DNA of 64,000 nucleotides. Origin: Actinomycetota bacterium (GTDB lineage Bacteria; Actinomycetota; Actinomycetes; S36-B12). The DNA is taken from contig JADKGE010000006.1 in NCBI GenBank assembly GCA_016717115.1, forward strand, positions 62,001 to 126,000, written 5' to 3'. The position numbers and the translations under genes are program-made. The notes beneath the pieces are model-generated. The model was not told the DNA's origin. It did not search any database and was given only the letters and a program-made list of their open reading frames with translations. Shown here in pieces: positions 43,325 through 51,545 of the stretch; within the stretch, counting starts at the first letter, position 1; each line of letters begins with the position of its first letter.

Positions 43325-44086
43325 ATGTCTGGGATGGATCCGTCCGCGTGCTCCGAACGATCTCGATGGGCAGGACTGGCGGTCCTGGCGGCGGCGGCAC
43401 TGGCCGCAGCAGCGCTGATCGCACCGCCCGCAGCCAGTGCAGGTGTCGCCGCAAAGCCGAAGCCGTTGCCGAACCTGCTCGTCAACCCGGGAGCCGAGAA
43501 TGGCGTTCCGGTTCCGGTCGTCAAGAACTACCGAGCCTTCACGACGCGGGGCTGGACGCCCATGGGCTACGAGGCCGGCGGCGTCGTGGAGGTGCCGCCG
43601 GATGCCTTCCCCTACGCCACCACGTACAACGGTGGCCTCGGCGGAGGGCTCACCAAGGAGTCGAAGGGGCCCAAGGGAGGAACGCGTGGAGCACGCTACT
43701 TCTTCGGCGGCAGCAGCAACACCACCGCGACGCTGACCCAATCGGTCAGTCTCGCCAAGTACGCGTCCACCGTCGATGCCGGAAAGGCCACGTTCGCCCT
43801 GTCCGGCTGGTTGGGCGGCTATGCCGATCAGGCGGACGCGGTCACCGTGACGGCCACCTTCCTGGACGCGAACGGCACGCCGGTCGGGACGCCTGCCGCG
43901 ATCGGGCCCGTCACGCCGGCCATGCGCGGTAACCAGACCAAGCTGATGCTGCGCTCGACGACGGGACCCGTCCCCGCCCAGGCTCGGTCGGCAACGGTGC
44001 AGATGCTCTTCGGTGTGCGTACCGGTGGCACGACCAACGACGGCTACGCCGACAACCTGAAGTTCGGGGTGATCGCGTCGCGGTAG
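43325..44086 (+). CDS. Secreted protein with NPGAE-type N-terminal motif
   Basis: 253 residues. A signal peptide (about 1-42; ARG-poor start, hydrophobic core LAVLAAAALAAAALIAPPAA, cleavage near ASAG) leads to a beta-rich domain starting NLLVNPGAENGVP. That motif is common at the start of galactose-binding-like or choice-of-anchor type modules in secreted actinobacterial proteins. The rest has strands such as ATLTQSVSLAKYAS and AVTVTATFLDANG, ending DGYADNLKF, as in carbohydrate-binding beta-sandwich domains. There is no catalytic motif. Starts at ATG 43325 or TTG 43313 are possible. The function is unknown. Confidence 0.75.
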   Translation: MSGMDPSACSERSRWAGLAVLAAAALAAAALIAPPAASAGVAAKPKPLPNLLVNPGAENGVPVPVVKNYRAFTTRGWTPMGYEAGGVVEVPPDAFPYATTYNGGLGGGLTKESKGPKGGTRGARYFFGGSSNTTATLTQSVSLAKYASTVDAGKATFALSGWLGGYADQADAVTVTATFLDANGTPVGTPAAIGPVTPAMRGNQTKLMLRSTTGPVPAQARSATVQMLFGVRTGGTTNDGYADNLKFGVIASR

Positions 44087-44163
44087 TGGGATCGCGGTTC
44101 GGCCCTCGGTAGACGGGAGCCGGGACGTCGTCGCCCTGCGGCAACACAGGTCGACCCTGAGGC

Positions 44164-44214
44164 TTGACGGCGCTCCGTGCTGACCATATATTCAACCGAG
44201 CAGTTGAATATATG
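44164..44214 (+). promoter_or_regulatory. Sigma70-type promoter and ArsR operator
   Basis: TTGACG (44164-44169), a 17-base spacer and TATATT (44187-44192) form a near-consensus promoter. A perfect inverted repeat CATATATTCAAC - CGAGCA - GTTGAATATATG (44185-44214) covers the -10 region and early transcript. GGAGGA at 44216-44221 then leads to the GTG at 44225. The AT-rich 12-base arms stand out in this GC-rich DNA and resemble ArsR/SmtB operators, so autoregulation by the ArsR protein is likely. Confidence 0.85.
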
Positions 44215-44224
44215 GGAGGAACCC

Positions 44225-44581
44225 GTGGGCGCCGACACCCTCAGCCGCACGTTCGCGGCTTTGGCCGACCCGACGCGTCGGGCCATCCTCGAGCGACTGG
44301 TGGACGGCGATGCCACCGTCAACGAGATCGCCGAGCCCTTCGAGATCACGTTGCAGGCGGTGTCGAAGCATCTGAAGGTGCTCGAGGCAGCAGGCTTGGT
44401 GTCCAAGGGGCGGGACGGCCAGCACCGCCGCTGTCATGCGGAAGGCACCTCGCTCGATCCCGCCATCTGCTGGCTCGATGAGAACCGACAGCAATGGGAG
44501 GACCGGCTCGACCGGCTCGGGGACCACCTTCGACAGATCCAGCGCAGCACCACACATCCGACACGGAAGAAGGACCAATGA
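44225..44581 (+). CDS. ArsR-family transcriptional regulator
   Basis: 118 residues with a winged helix: LADPTRRAILERL (helix 1-2), VNEIAEPFEITLQAVSKHL (recognition helix) and KVLEAAGLVSKGRDGQHRR (wing). No CxC metal motif of arsenic/cadmium sensors is present, so it belongs to the subgroup paired with SRPBCC proteins, whose inducer is unknown. The GTG at 44225 has GGAGGAACC just upstream. It is probably autoregulated through the operator at 44185-44214. The stop overlaps the SRPBCC gene (ATGA). Confidence 0.92.
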   Translation: MGADTLSRTFAALADPTRRAILERLVDGDATVNEIAEPFEITLQAVSKHLKVLEAAGLVSKGRDGQHRRCHAEGTSLDPAICWLDENRQQWEDRLDRLGDHLRQIQRSTTHPTRKKDQ

Positions 44582-45030
44582 CCGCAGACGAATCCGGGCT
44601 CGGCGAGCTGATCGTGACCCGCATCTACGAAGCTCCACGCGAACTGGTCTGGGCATGCATGACCACGCCGGACCATCTGACCCACTTCTGGGGCCCACCC
44701 GGGATGAGCACCCCGATCGACGGCATCGTCATCGAGCTGCGCGAGGGCGGCCGCTTCGAGACCGTCATGGTCAACGACGCAACAGGGGAGAGCTACCCGA
44801 CGACAGGCGTCTATGTCGAGATCGACCCCCCGAACACGCTCGTGTGGGCGGAGAAGGGCTTCGCCGAGGGGATGACGAGCACGTCGACGTTCACCGACCT
44901 GGGCAACGGGCGCACCGAGGTCGTGATCCATCAGCGCAATGTCCCCGCTGCCTTCCGCAGCCCGGAGGCGCAGCAGGGTTTCAACGCGAGTCTCGATCGG
45001 TTCACGGCCTACCTGGCCACCCTCGTCTGA
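44578..45030 (+). CDS. SRPBCC (AHSA1-like) domain protein
   Basis: 150 residues of START/AHSA1-like fold: VTRIYEAPRELVWACMTTPD and HLTHFWGPPG at the N-terminus, GGRFETVMVNDATGESY, and VIHQRNVPAAFRSPEAQQGF then LDRFTAYLATL in the long C-terminal helix. These proteins have a hydrophobic ligand cavity, and some act as aromatic cyclases or stress-related binders. It is translationally coupled to the ArsR gene (ATGA). A strong hairpin terminator follows 23 bases after its stop. Confidence 0.9.
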   Translation: MTADESGLGELIVTRIYEAPRELVWACMTTPDHLTHFWGPPGMSTPIDGIVIELREGGRFETVMVNDATGESYPTTGVYVEIDPPNTLVWAEKGFAEGMTSTSTFTDLGNGRTEVVIHQRNVPAAFRSPEAQQGFNASLDRFTAYLATLV

Positions 45031-45052
45031 AGGCACGGGTGATTCCGCAAAC

Positions 45053-45087
45053 AGCGAAGGGCCCCCTGCTGCAGGGGGCCCTTCGCT
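45053..45087. terminator. Hairpin terminator between the ArsR-SRPBCC operon and tRNA-Leu
   Basis: AGCGAAGGGCCCCCTGC and its exact complement flank a single T, so a 17-base stem can form (the loop in RNA must open by at least two pairs). It lies between the rightward SRPBCC gene (ends 45030) and the leftward tRNA gene (ends 45104). There is no poly-T run on either side, so it may work as a bidirectional hairpin terminator as often seen in actinobacteria. Confidence 0.8.
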
Positions 45088-45103
45088 TCGCTGGCTCAAC
45101 AAC

Positions 45104-45190
45104 GTGTCCGAGGGGGGACTTGAACCCCCATTCCCCGTAAAGGGAACTAGCACCTCAAGCTAGCGCGTCTGCCAATTCCGCCACTCGGAC
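45104..45190 (-). tRNA. tRNA-Leu(GAG)
   Basis: The 87-base gene reads from GTCCGAG (acceptor stem, paired with CTCGGAC at the 3' end). The D arm is TGGCGGAATTGGCAGACG. The anticodon stem-loop is CTAGC-TTGAGGT-GCTAG with anticodon GAG, then a long variable arm (AGTTCCCTTTACGGGGAAT) typical of class II tRNAs, and the T arm is GGGGGTTCAAGTCCCCC. The discriminator is A and CCA is not encoded. It reads CUC and CUU codons. The terminator at 45053-45087 follows it. Confidence 0.97.
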
Positions 45191-45287
45191 GAGGTGAACT
45201 GCTGGCACAGCATACCCATGGGTGGCGTCGGGGATGAATTGGCTCCGACTCGGGCGCAGGACCCCGGAAACGGGGCAGGATGTGCCC

Positions 45288-46631
45288 ATGAGCGCAGCGG
45301 CTGACACGGGTTCGTGGCAAGGGCTTCCCGACGCGGAGGACGAGGTCGTCCTGCTCACGCAGGAACTCATCCGCATCGACAGCAGCAACTGGGGGGATGC
45401 CCCCGAGACCGTGGGCGAGGTCGAGGTGGCCGACTACTGCGCCGAGCGCCTGCGCGAGGTCGGCCTAGATCCGGAGATCATCGTCACCACGAGTGATTCC
45501 CGGCGGGCGGTGCACGTTCGCATCCCGGGCACCGACTCGTCGGCCGGTGCCCTGCTCCTGCACGGACACATTGACGTCGTACCGGCGATGGCCGAGGACT
45601 GGTCGCATCCGCCCTTCGCCGCCGAGATCGAGGACGGCTTCATCTGGGGCCGGGGCGCCGTCGACATGAAGGACATGGACGCGATGATCCTCGCCGTCGT
45701 GCGGGCCTGGGCGCGCGGCGGGGTGCGCCCGCGTCGCGATGTCGTCGTGCTCTTCCTGCCCGACGAGGAGGCCGGCAGCGTCCACGGCTCGCGATGGCTC
45801 GTCGAGCACCGGCCCGACCTGTTCGTCGGCGTCACGGAGGCGGTGGGGGAGGTCGGCGGCTTCTCGCTGACGGTGCGCGACGACCTGCGCCTGTACCCGA
45901 TCCAGACCGCGGAGAAGGGGATCCGGTGGATCCGCCTGCGCGCCAAGGACCGCGCCGGGCACGGATCGATGATCCACCAGGACAACGCCGTGACGGCGCT
46001 GTGCGAGGCGGTGACGAAGGTCGGCCGATACCAGTGGCCGGTACGCCGCACGAAGACCGTCGACAAGTTCCTCGACGAGCTGTCGCAGGCGTACGGCGTC
46101 GACCTCACCACCGGCGAGCTCGACACCGTGCTGTCGCACCTGGGAACCCTCGGCTCGCTCGTCGGCGCGACCCTGCAGAACACGTCGAACCCGACGATGC
46201 TCCAGGCCGGCTACAAGCACAACGTCATCCCCGGCGAGGCGGTCGCCAGCATCGACGGGCGTGTGCTGCCGGGGTACGAGGACGAGTTCGAGGCCACCAT
46301 CCGTCAGATCGTCGGCGACGCGATCTCCGTCGAGTCGGTCGTCGAGGACGACGCCATCGAGGCCCCCTTCGACACCGCGACGGTCGACCTCATGGCATCC
46401 GTGCTCAGGGCCGAGGACCCGGGAGCCCGGGCGGTGCCGTACATGATCTCCGGCGGCACCGACGCGAAGGCCTTCAACCGGATCGGTATCGACTGCTACG
46501 GCTTCTCGCCGCTGCAGATGCCCGCCGACCTCGACTACTGGCGCCTGTTCCACGGCGTCGACGAGCGCGTGCCCGTCGACGGCCTGCGCTTCGGGGTGCG
46601 AGTGCTGGATCGCTTCCTCAGGTCCTGCTGA
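45288..46631 (+). CDS. M20/M25/M40 family metallo-hydrolase (dipeptidase-like)
   Basis: 447 residues. Zinc ligands are seen in LLLHGHIDVVPA (His and Asp), WGRGAVDMKDMDA (bridging Asp), LPDEEAGSVHG (catalytic Glu-Glu), and the C-terminal MISGGTDAKAF and LFHGVDERV. The lid/dimerisation domain lies between about 190 and 320. Peptidases of this type remove terminal amino acids or deacylate amino acids; M. tuberculosis Rv2141c is a relative in the same context. The ATG at 45288 is used; a GTG lies two codons upstream. It converges with DUF5703. Confidence 0.92.
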   Translation: MSAAADTGSWQGLPDAEDEVVLLTQELIRIDSSNWGDAPETVGEVEVADYCAERLREVGLDPEIIVTTSDSRRAVHVRIPGTDSSAGALLLHGHIDVVPAMAEDWSHPPFAAEIEDGFIWGRGAVDMKDMDAMILAVVRAWARGGVRPRRDVVVLFLPDEEAGSVHGSRWLVEHRPDLFVGVTEAVGEVGGFSLTVRDDLRLYPIQTAEKGIRWIRLRAKDRAGHGSMIHQDNAVTALCEAVTKVGRYQWPVRRTKTVDKFLDELSQAYGVDLTTGELDTVLSHLGTLGSLVGATLQNTSNPTMLQAGYKHNVIPGEAVASIDGRVLPGYEDEFEATIRQIVGDAISVESVVEDDAIEAPFDTATVDLMASVLRAEDPGARAVPYMISGGTDAKAFNRIGIDCYGFSPLQMPADLDYWRLFHGVDERVPVDGLRFGVRVLDRFLRSC

Positions 46632-46644
46632 CGGACCGTGAGGG

Positions 46645-46842
46645 TCAGGCCGTGCGCATCATGCGGTACACGCGCCGGCGCAGGCGCACATGGCGTCGTC
46701 CGTCCGGGTAGAGCCGCAGCCGGTCGAGTTCCCAGCGCTCGGACTCCGCCGCGCCTGTGAGCAGGACGCGAGTGTCCTCACGCGTGGTGCCGCGCGGGAA
46801 GGACAGGTCGCGGTACTCCCACGTGGCTGCGGTCCTGTCCAT
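46645..46842 (-). CDS. DUF5703 family protein
   Basis: A 65-residue basic protein: DRTAATWEYRDLSFPRGTTR followed by EDTRVLLTGAAESERWELDR and LRLYPDGRRHVRLRRRVYRM, matching the actinobacterial DUF5703 family, which is usually found between an M20 peptidase and an aldo/keto reductase. The function is unknown. The C-terminus is rich in Arg (RHVRLRRRVYRMMR). It follows the reductase by 13 bases on the same strand and so is probably its operon partner. Confidence 0.85.
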   Translation of the reverse strand: MDRTAATWEYRDLSFPRGTTREDTRVLLTGAAESERWELDRLRLYPDGRRHVRLRRRVYRMMRTA

Positions 46843-46855
46843 CGTCGTCCCCCCA

Positions 46856-47839
46856 CTACCTGCGCTGCGCCCAGCCGGACTCGGGGTAGCCCATCGGCGG
46901 CGCCGAGACGTCGTCGAGGGCGATGAGGATCTCCTCCGGCAGCTCGAGCTCCTCGGAGGCGAGGGCCGCGATGAGCTGGTTGTTCGTGCGGGCCCCGAGG
47001 ATGGGCGCCACCACGCCGGGCCGGTCTCGCAGCCAGGCGAGTGCGACCTCGGTGGGCGACGCCCCGAGACCCTCGGCCGCCGTCGCGAGCGCGTCGACGA
47101 TGCGGCGTCCCCGCTCGTCGAGGTAGACCTGCACCCAACTCGCCGTGTCGACGTTCGCCCCGCGCGAGTCGATCGGCATGCTGTGCCGGTACTTGCCCGT
47201 GAGGACGCCTCGACCGAGCGGCGACCACGGCAGGATGCCCATTCCCACCGCCTGGGCCGCGGGCACCACCTCGCGCTCGATGCCTCGCTCGAGCAGCGAG
47301 TACTCCATCTGCGCGGTCACGAGGGCGGCCCGCCCGGGGACGGCCTGCTGCCAGGTGGCGGCGCGCGCCATCTGCCACGCCGAGTAGTTGGAGATGCCGA
47401 CGTAGCGGACCTTGCCGCCGCTCACCGCATCATCGACAGCGGCCAGCGTCTCGTCCATCGGCGTCCACGGGTCCCAAGCGTGCAGCTGCCACAGATCGAT
47501 CGTGTCGGTGCGCAGCCGCCTCAGCGACGTCTCCAGCGACCGGAGCAGGTGCACCCGCGAGCCGTTGAACCGGCGCTCGGGCCCGGGCACCGACACGGCC
47601 TTCGTCGCGAGGACCACCTGGTCGCGGACCTCGAACTCCTCGATCAGCTCCCCGAGAAGCGACTCGGAGGCTCCATCGGAGTACACGTCGGCGGTGTCGA
47701 CGAGCGTGCCGCCCGCGTCGAGGAAAGCGGCCAGCTGATCGCGTGCCTCGTACTCGTCGGTGCCCCTGCCCCAGTTCATCGTTCCGAGGCCCAAGCGACC
47801 CACCCAGAGGCCTGATCTGCCCAGTGGCCGCAACTCCAT
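46856..47839 (-). CDS. Aldo/keto reductase
   Basis: 327 residues, TIM-barrel NADPH-dependent reductase. The catalytic tetrad appears in DTADVYSDGASESLLGEL (Asp, Tyr), VVLATKAVS (Lys) and LWQLHAWDP (His). Coenzyme contacts are in LPWSPLGRGVLTGKY and APILGARTNNQL. It resembles the AKR11/12-type reductases acting on diverse aldehydes. The ATG at 47839 (MELRPLGRSGLWVG) is at the usual family start. It is divergent from the LLM oxidoreductase gene. Confidence 0.92.
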   Translation of the reverse strand: MELRPLGRSGLWVGRLGLGTMNWGRGTDEYEARDQLAAFLDAGGTLVDTADVYSDGASESLLGELIEEFEVRDQVVLATKAVSVPGPERRFNGSRVHLLRSLETSLRRLRTDTIDLWQLHAWDPWTPMDETLAAVDDAVSGGKVRYVGISNYSAWQMARAATWQQAVPGRAALVTAQMEYSLLERGIEREVVPAAQAVGMGILPWSPLGRGVLTGKYRHSMPIDSRGANVDTASWVQVYLDERGRRIVDALATAAEGLGASPTEVALAWLRDRPGVVAPILGARTNNQLIAALASEELELPEEILIALDDVSAPPMGYPESGWAQRR

Positions 47840-47907
47840 TGCGGCACCGTACCCCGATGGCGCACTCCGGCGCCCTAGGCTCGCCTTGAAACGACGAGGA
47901 GGACGAC

Positions 47908-48957
47908 ATGAGGCTTGGCCTGAACCTTGGGTACTGGGGCGCCGGCAACGACGCGGAGAACCTCGAGCTGGCCCGCGAGGCGGATCGGCTCGGCTACGCG
48001 GTGGTGTGGGCGGCGGAGGCGTACGGCTCCGATGCCGCGACCGTGCTGGCGTGGGTCGCCGCACAGACCGAGCGCATCGACGTCGGGTCCGCGGTCTTCC
48101 AGATCCCCGGCCGCACGCCCGCCAACACCGCGATGACAGCAGCCACGCTCGACACGCTCTCGGGCGGGCGGTTCCGCCTGGGCCTGGGCGTCTCCGGCCC
48201 GCAGGTGTCCGAGGGGTGGCACGGCGTGCGGTTCGACAAGCCGCTGACGCGCACCCGCGAGTACGTGGCCATCGTCCGCAAGGCGCTGGCCCGCGAGAAG
48301 GTGTCGTTCGACGGGGAGTTCTTCACTCTGCCGCTGCCCGACGGACCCGGCAAGGCCCTGACCCTCACCGTTCACCCCGTGCGCGAGCACATTCCCATCT
48401 ACCTGGCCGCCATCGGCCCCAAGAACCTCGAGCTGACCGGCGAGATCGGCGACGGCTGGCTGGCCATCTTCTTCTCCCCGGAGAACTCGGCCGAGATCAT
48501 GGCGCCGCTGCGGGCGGGACGGGAGAGCACCGGGCAGTCCATGGACGGCTTCGACGTCGTCCCGACCGTGCCGGTGGTGTTCGGGCCTGACCCCGCGGCG
48601 TGCGCCGACCCGATCCGTCCGTACTCCGCCCTCTACATCGGCGGCATGGGCAGCCGGGACAAGAACTTCTACAACCAGCTGGCGACGCGCATGGGCTACG
48701 AGGCCGCGGCGATCGAGATCCAGGAGAAGTACCTGGCCCGCGACTACGGCGGCGCCGCCGGGGCCGTGCCGTTCGAGTTCATCGATCGCACGTCCCTCAT
48801 CGGGCCGCGCGACCGCGTGCGCGATCGCCTCAGCGCCTACGCCGAGGCCGGCGTGACCACGCTCACCATCGCCGCCTACTCGGGGGACCTCCAGGAGCGC
48901 GTGCAGACGCTGCGCACCATGGCCGAGGTCCTCGATGAGTCCGGCCTGGCCTCGTAG
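47908..48957 (+). CDS. LLM class F420-dependent oxidoreductase
   Basis: 349 residues of the luciferase-like (LLM) fold: MRLGLNLGYWGAGNDAENLE, READRLGYAVVWAAEAYGSD, IDVGSAVFQIPGRTPANTAM and GGRFRLGLGVSGPQVSEGWH. These are features of actinobacterial F420-binding members, so coenzyme F420 rather than FMN is likely. The substrate is unknown. Upstream GAGGAGGACGAC before ATG is a strong ribosome site. Its stop codon overlaps by one base with the GTG of uppP (TAGTG), so the two are translationally coupled. Confidence 0.9.
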   Translation: MRLGLNLGYWGAGNDAENLELAREADRLGYAVVWAAEAYGSDAATVLAWVAAQTERIDVGSAVFQIPGRTPANTAMTAATLDTLSGGRFRLGLGVSGPQVSEGWHGVRFDKPLTRTREYVAIVRKALAREKVSFDGEFFTLPLPDGPGKALTLTVHPVREHIPIYLAAIGPKNLELTGEIGDGWLAIFFSPENSAEIMAPLRAGRESTGQSMDGFDVVPTVPVVFGPDPAACADPIRPYSALYIGGMGSRDKNFYNQLATRMGYEAAAIEIQEKYLARDYGGAAGAVPFEFIDRTSLIGPRDRVRDRLSAYAEAGVTTLTIAAYSGDLQERVQTLRTMAEVLDESGLAS

Positions 48958-49781
48958 TGACATGGTTTGAGGCCATCGTCCTGGGCGTCGTCCAGGGTCT
49001 GACCGAGTTCCTGCCGATCTCGTCGAGCGCGCACCTGCTGATCTTGTCCCAGCTGTTCGGGTGGGACGACCCGGGAGCGGCCTTCACCGCGGTGACGCAG
49101 ATCGGCACGGAGTCCGCCGTCATCATCTACTTCCGGCACGAGATCGTCGCGATCCTGCGGGCCTGGGCGCGCTCCATCACGAACGCCGACGCGCGACAGG
49201 ACCCCGACGCGCGCATGGGCTGGCTCGTGATCCTCGGCACGATCCCGATCGCCGTCCTCGGCCTGCTGTTCGCCGACCAGATCGAGACGGTTGCGCGCAA
49301 CCTGTGGCTCACCGCGACCATGCTCATCGTGTTCGGTGTCGTCCTGGGGGTCGCCGATGCGCTAGGCGCACGCGTCAAGACCGAGCGGGAGATCACGCTG
49401 CGCGACGGCATCGTGTTCGGCCTCGCGCAGTCGCTGGCCCTGATCCCCGGGGTCTCCCGGTCCGGCGCCACGATCTCGGCGGGCCTGGCAATGGGCTACA
49501 CGCGGGCGGCCGCGGCCCGCTATGCCTTCCTGCTGGCCATCCCGGCGGTTCTGGCGTCCGGGCTGTTCGAGGCGACCAAGATCGGCGACGAGGCGAACGT
49601 GGCGTGGGGTCCCACGCTGCTGGCGACGATCATCGCCTTCTCCGTCGGCTTCGCCGTCATCGCGTGGCTCATGACCTGGCTCACGACCCGCAGTTACCCG
49701 CCGTTCGTCCTCTACCGGCTGGCACTGGGCAGCATCGTCCTCATCCTGCTTGCCACCGGAGTGCTGTCCGCCACCGGGTAG
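48957..49781 (+). CDS. uppP: Undecaprenyl-diphosphatase
   Basis: An integral membrane enzyme of 274 residues that recycles undecaprenyl diphosphate to the monophosphate lipid carrier for peptidoglycan and other envelope polymers. The BacA motifs are clear: GLTEFLPISSSAHL (motif I) and LIPGVSRSGATISAGLAMGY (motif II with catalytic Ser/Arg). About eight helices are predicted. It starts at GTG 48957 immediately after the LLM gene. It is the equivalent of Rv2136c, beside the phosphomutase and mshC cluster. Confidence 0.95.
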   Translation: MTWFEAIVLGVVQGLTEFLPISSSAHLLILSQLFGWDDPGAAFTAVTQIGTESAVIIYFRHEIVAILRAWARSITNADARQDPDARMGWLVILGTIPIAVLGLLFADQIETVARNLWLTATMLIVFGVVLGVADALGARVKTEREITLRDGIVFGLAQSLALIPGVSRSGATISAGLAMGYTRAAAARYAFLLAIPAVLASGLFEATKIGDEANVAWGPTLLATIIAFSVGFAVIAWLMTWLTTRSYPPFVLYRLALGSIVLILLATGVLSATG

Positions 49782-50810
49782 CTACAGCCAGCCGGACCGC
49801 TTGAAGGCGCGGAACAGCAGGATGCAGGCGGATGCCATCACGACGAGCACCGCGGGGTAGCCCCACGGCTGGTGCAGCTCGGGCATGCTGTCGAAGTTCA
49901 TGCCGTAGATGGCGGCGAGCGCTGTGGGTACCGCGGCGATCGCCACCCAGGCGCTGATCTTGCGCATGTCGCGGTTCTGCTGGAGGTCCTGCAGCGCAGT
50001 CGAGGCCATGAGGAGCGTCAGGAGCAGGTTGTCGGCGGTGTCGACGGCGTCGCCCACGCGCAGGATGTGTTCGCCGATGTCCCGGAAGTAGTGGCGCAGC
50101 CCCGTGGGGATGCCGTCGAAGTCGTGGTTGACGAACATGTGGGCCGGGACGATCAGGGGCGCGACGGCGCGCCGCACCTCCTGGTTCTCGCGCTTGAGGT
50201 TGTAGATGCGCTGCGGCGACATGCCCTGCGAGTCGTCGGAGAAGACCTCGTTCTCGACCTCGGCGATGTCGTCGGACACCTCGTCCATCACCACCACGTA
50301 GGCATCGACGGCGGAGTCGATCACGCCGTACAACACCGCGAACGGTCCGTGCGCCCGCAGGTTCGGGCTGCCCTCGATCCGGGCGCGCACGCCCTTGAGG
50401 TCGCCGATCGTGCCGTGGCGCACCGTCACGGCGTACCAGGGGCCGATGAAGACGGCCACCTGCCCCGTCTCGACGTCGGACGTGCCGGGGAGGTAGTCCA
50501 GGAGCTTCAGGAGCACGAAGACCGTCCCGTCGTCGCCGAACTCGAATTTCGCCCGCTGCGAAGGGTTGGCCGCATCGTCGACCAGGAGCTGGTCGAGCCC
50601 GAAGGCCTCCGACGCCTCCGCGAGCTCCTCCCTTGTCGGCTCGAACAGCCCGATCCACACGAAGCTGCCCGGATGGGCATGGCATCGGGCGCGCAGCTCC
50701 TCCAGGGTCCCGGGCACCTGCGCCTCCGCCGGGATGCGCATGGGGAAGGCGTCACCTATCGGCCCGCCGTCGTCGGCGTGGTACCAGCCCATCCCCGTGA
50801 TCACGTCCAC
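49782..50810 (-). CDS. corA: CorA-type magnesium/cobalt transport protein
   Basis: About 342 residues. A long cytosolic N-terminal domain (about 1-275) with helix HYFRDIGEHILRVGDAVDTA is followed by two transmembrane segments, the first ending in the CorA selectivity motif YGMNF and the second close to the C-terminus (ILLFRAFKRSGWL). It forms a pentameric Mg2+ channel. Start candidates are GTG 50810, GTG 50804 and ATG 50792; 50810 is chosen because relatives have about 340 residues. The gene is convergent with uppP (1-base gap) and divergent from the phosphomutase. Confidence 0.92.
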   Translation of the reverse strand: MDVITGMGWYHADDGGPIGDAFPMRIPAEAQVPGTLEELRARCHAHPGSFVWIGLFEPTREELAEASEAFGLDQLLVDDAANPSQRAKFEFGDDGTVFVLLKLLDYLPGTSDVETGQVAVFIGPWYAVTVRHGTIGDLKGVRARIEGSPNLRAHGPFAVLYGVIDSAVDAYVVVMDEVSDDIAEVENEVFSDDSQGMSPQRIYNLKRENQEVRRAVAPLIVPAHMFVNHDFDGIPTGLRHYFRDIGEHILRVGDAVDTADNLLLTLLMASTALQDLQQNRDMRKISAWVAIAAVPTALAAIYGMNFDSMPELHQPWGYPAVLVVMASACILLFRAFKRSGWL

Positions 50811-50849
50811 ATTGTGCTGTAGTGACCGCCACGATCTACGCTGGCGCGC

Positions 50850-51545
50850 ATGACGACCGTTCTGTTGATCCGGCACGGCCGCACCAAGGCGAACGCGGAC
50901 GGGGTGCTCGCCGGCTGGACGCCCGGCGTGGTGCTCGACGAGAAGGGCCGCGACCAGGCCCGTGCCCTGGCCGGGCGCCTCGCCGGCGTCCCCCTGGTCG
51001 CGGTGGTGGCCTCGCCGCTCGAGCGCACCCGGGAGACCGCCGACCTCATGCTCGAGGCCCATGGCACGTCCGTGGCCCGTCATGTCGACGATCGCGTGGG
51101 GGAGTGCCGGTACGGCGACTGGACAGGCGCCTCGCTGAAGCACCTCGCGAAGGACCCCATGTGGAAGGTCGTGCAGTCCCATCCCAGCGCTGCTGTCTTC
51201 CCCGGATCGCACGGGGAGGCGATGGCCGCCATGCAGGCCCGCGCGGTCGCGGCCGTTCGAGAGTGGAACACGACCCTGGGGCCCGACGCGATCTACGCGG
51301 TCGTCAGCCACGGCGACGTCATCAAGGCGATCCTCGCCGACGCCCTGGGCATGCACCTCGACCAGTTCCAGCGCATCGTCATCGACCCGTGCTCCGTCAG
51401 CATCGTCAACTACACGCCCCTGCGACCGTTCCTCGTGCGGGCGAACGACACCGGCGGCGACCTGTCCGGGCTGCGACCACCGCCCAAGCGCCGTCGCCGT
51501 AAGGCGAGCAGCGACGCCGTCGTCGGGGGAGGATCAGGCGCGTGA
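50850..51545 (+). CDS. MSMEG_4193 family putative phosphomutase (histidine phosphatase)
   Basis: 231 residues of the histidine phosphatase fold. LLIRHGRTKANADGVLAG holds the catalytic His, SPLERTRETADLM the Arg, and VVSHGDVIKAI the second His. The protein matches the actinobacterial MSMEG_4193/Rv2135c family that precedes DUF3090. Its C-terminal tail PPKRRRRK is basic. It is probably a phosphatase rather than a mutase; the substrate is unknown. The stop overlaps the DUF3090 start (GTGA). Confidence 0.92.
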   Translation: MTTVLLIRHGRTKANADGVLAGWTPGVVLDEKGRDQARALAGRLAGVPLVAVVASPLERTRETADLMLEAHGTSVARHVDDRVGECRYGDWTGASLKHLAKDPMWKVVQSHPSAAVFPGSHGEAMAAMQARAVAAVREWNTTLGPDAIYAVVSHGDVIKAILADALGMHLDQFQRIVIDPCSVSIVNYTPLRPFLVRANDTGGDLSGLRPPPKRRRRKASSDAVVGGGSGA

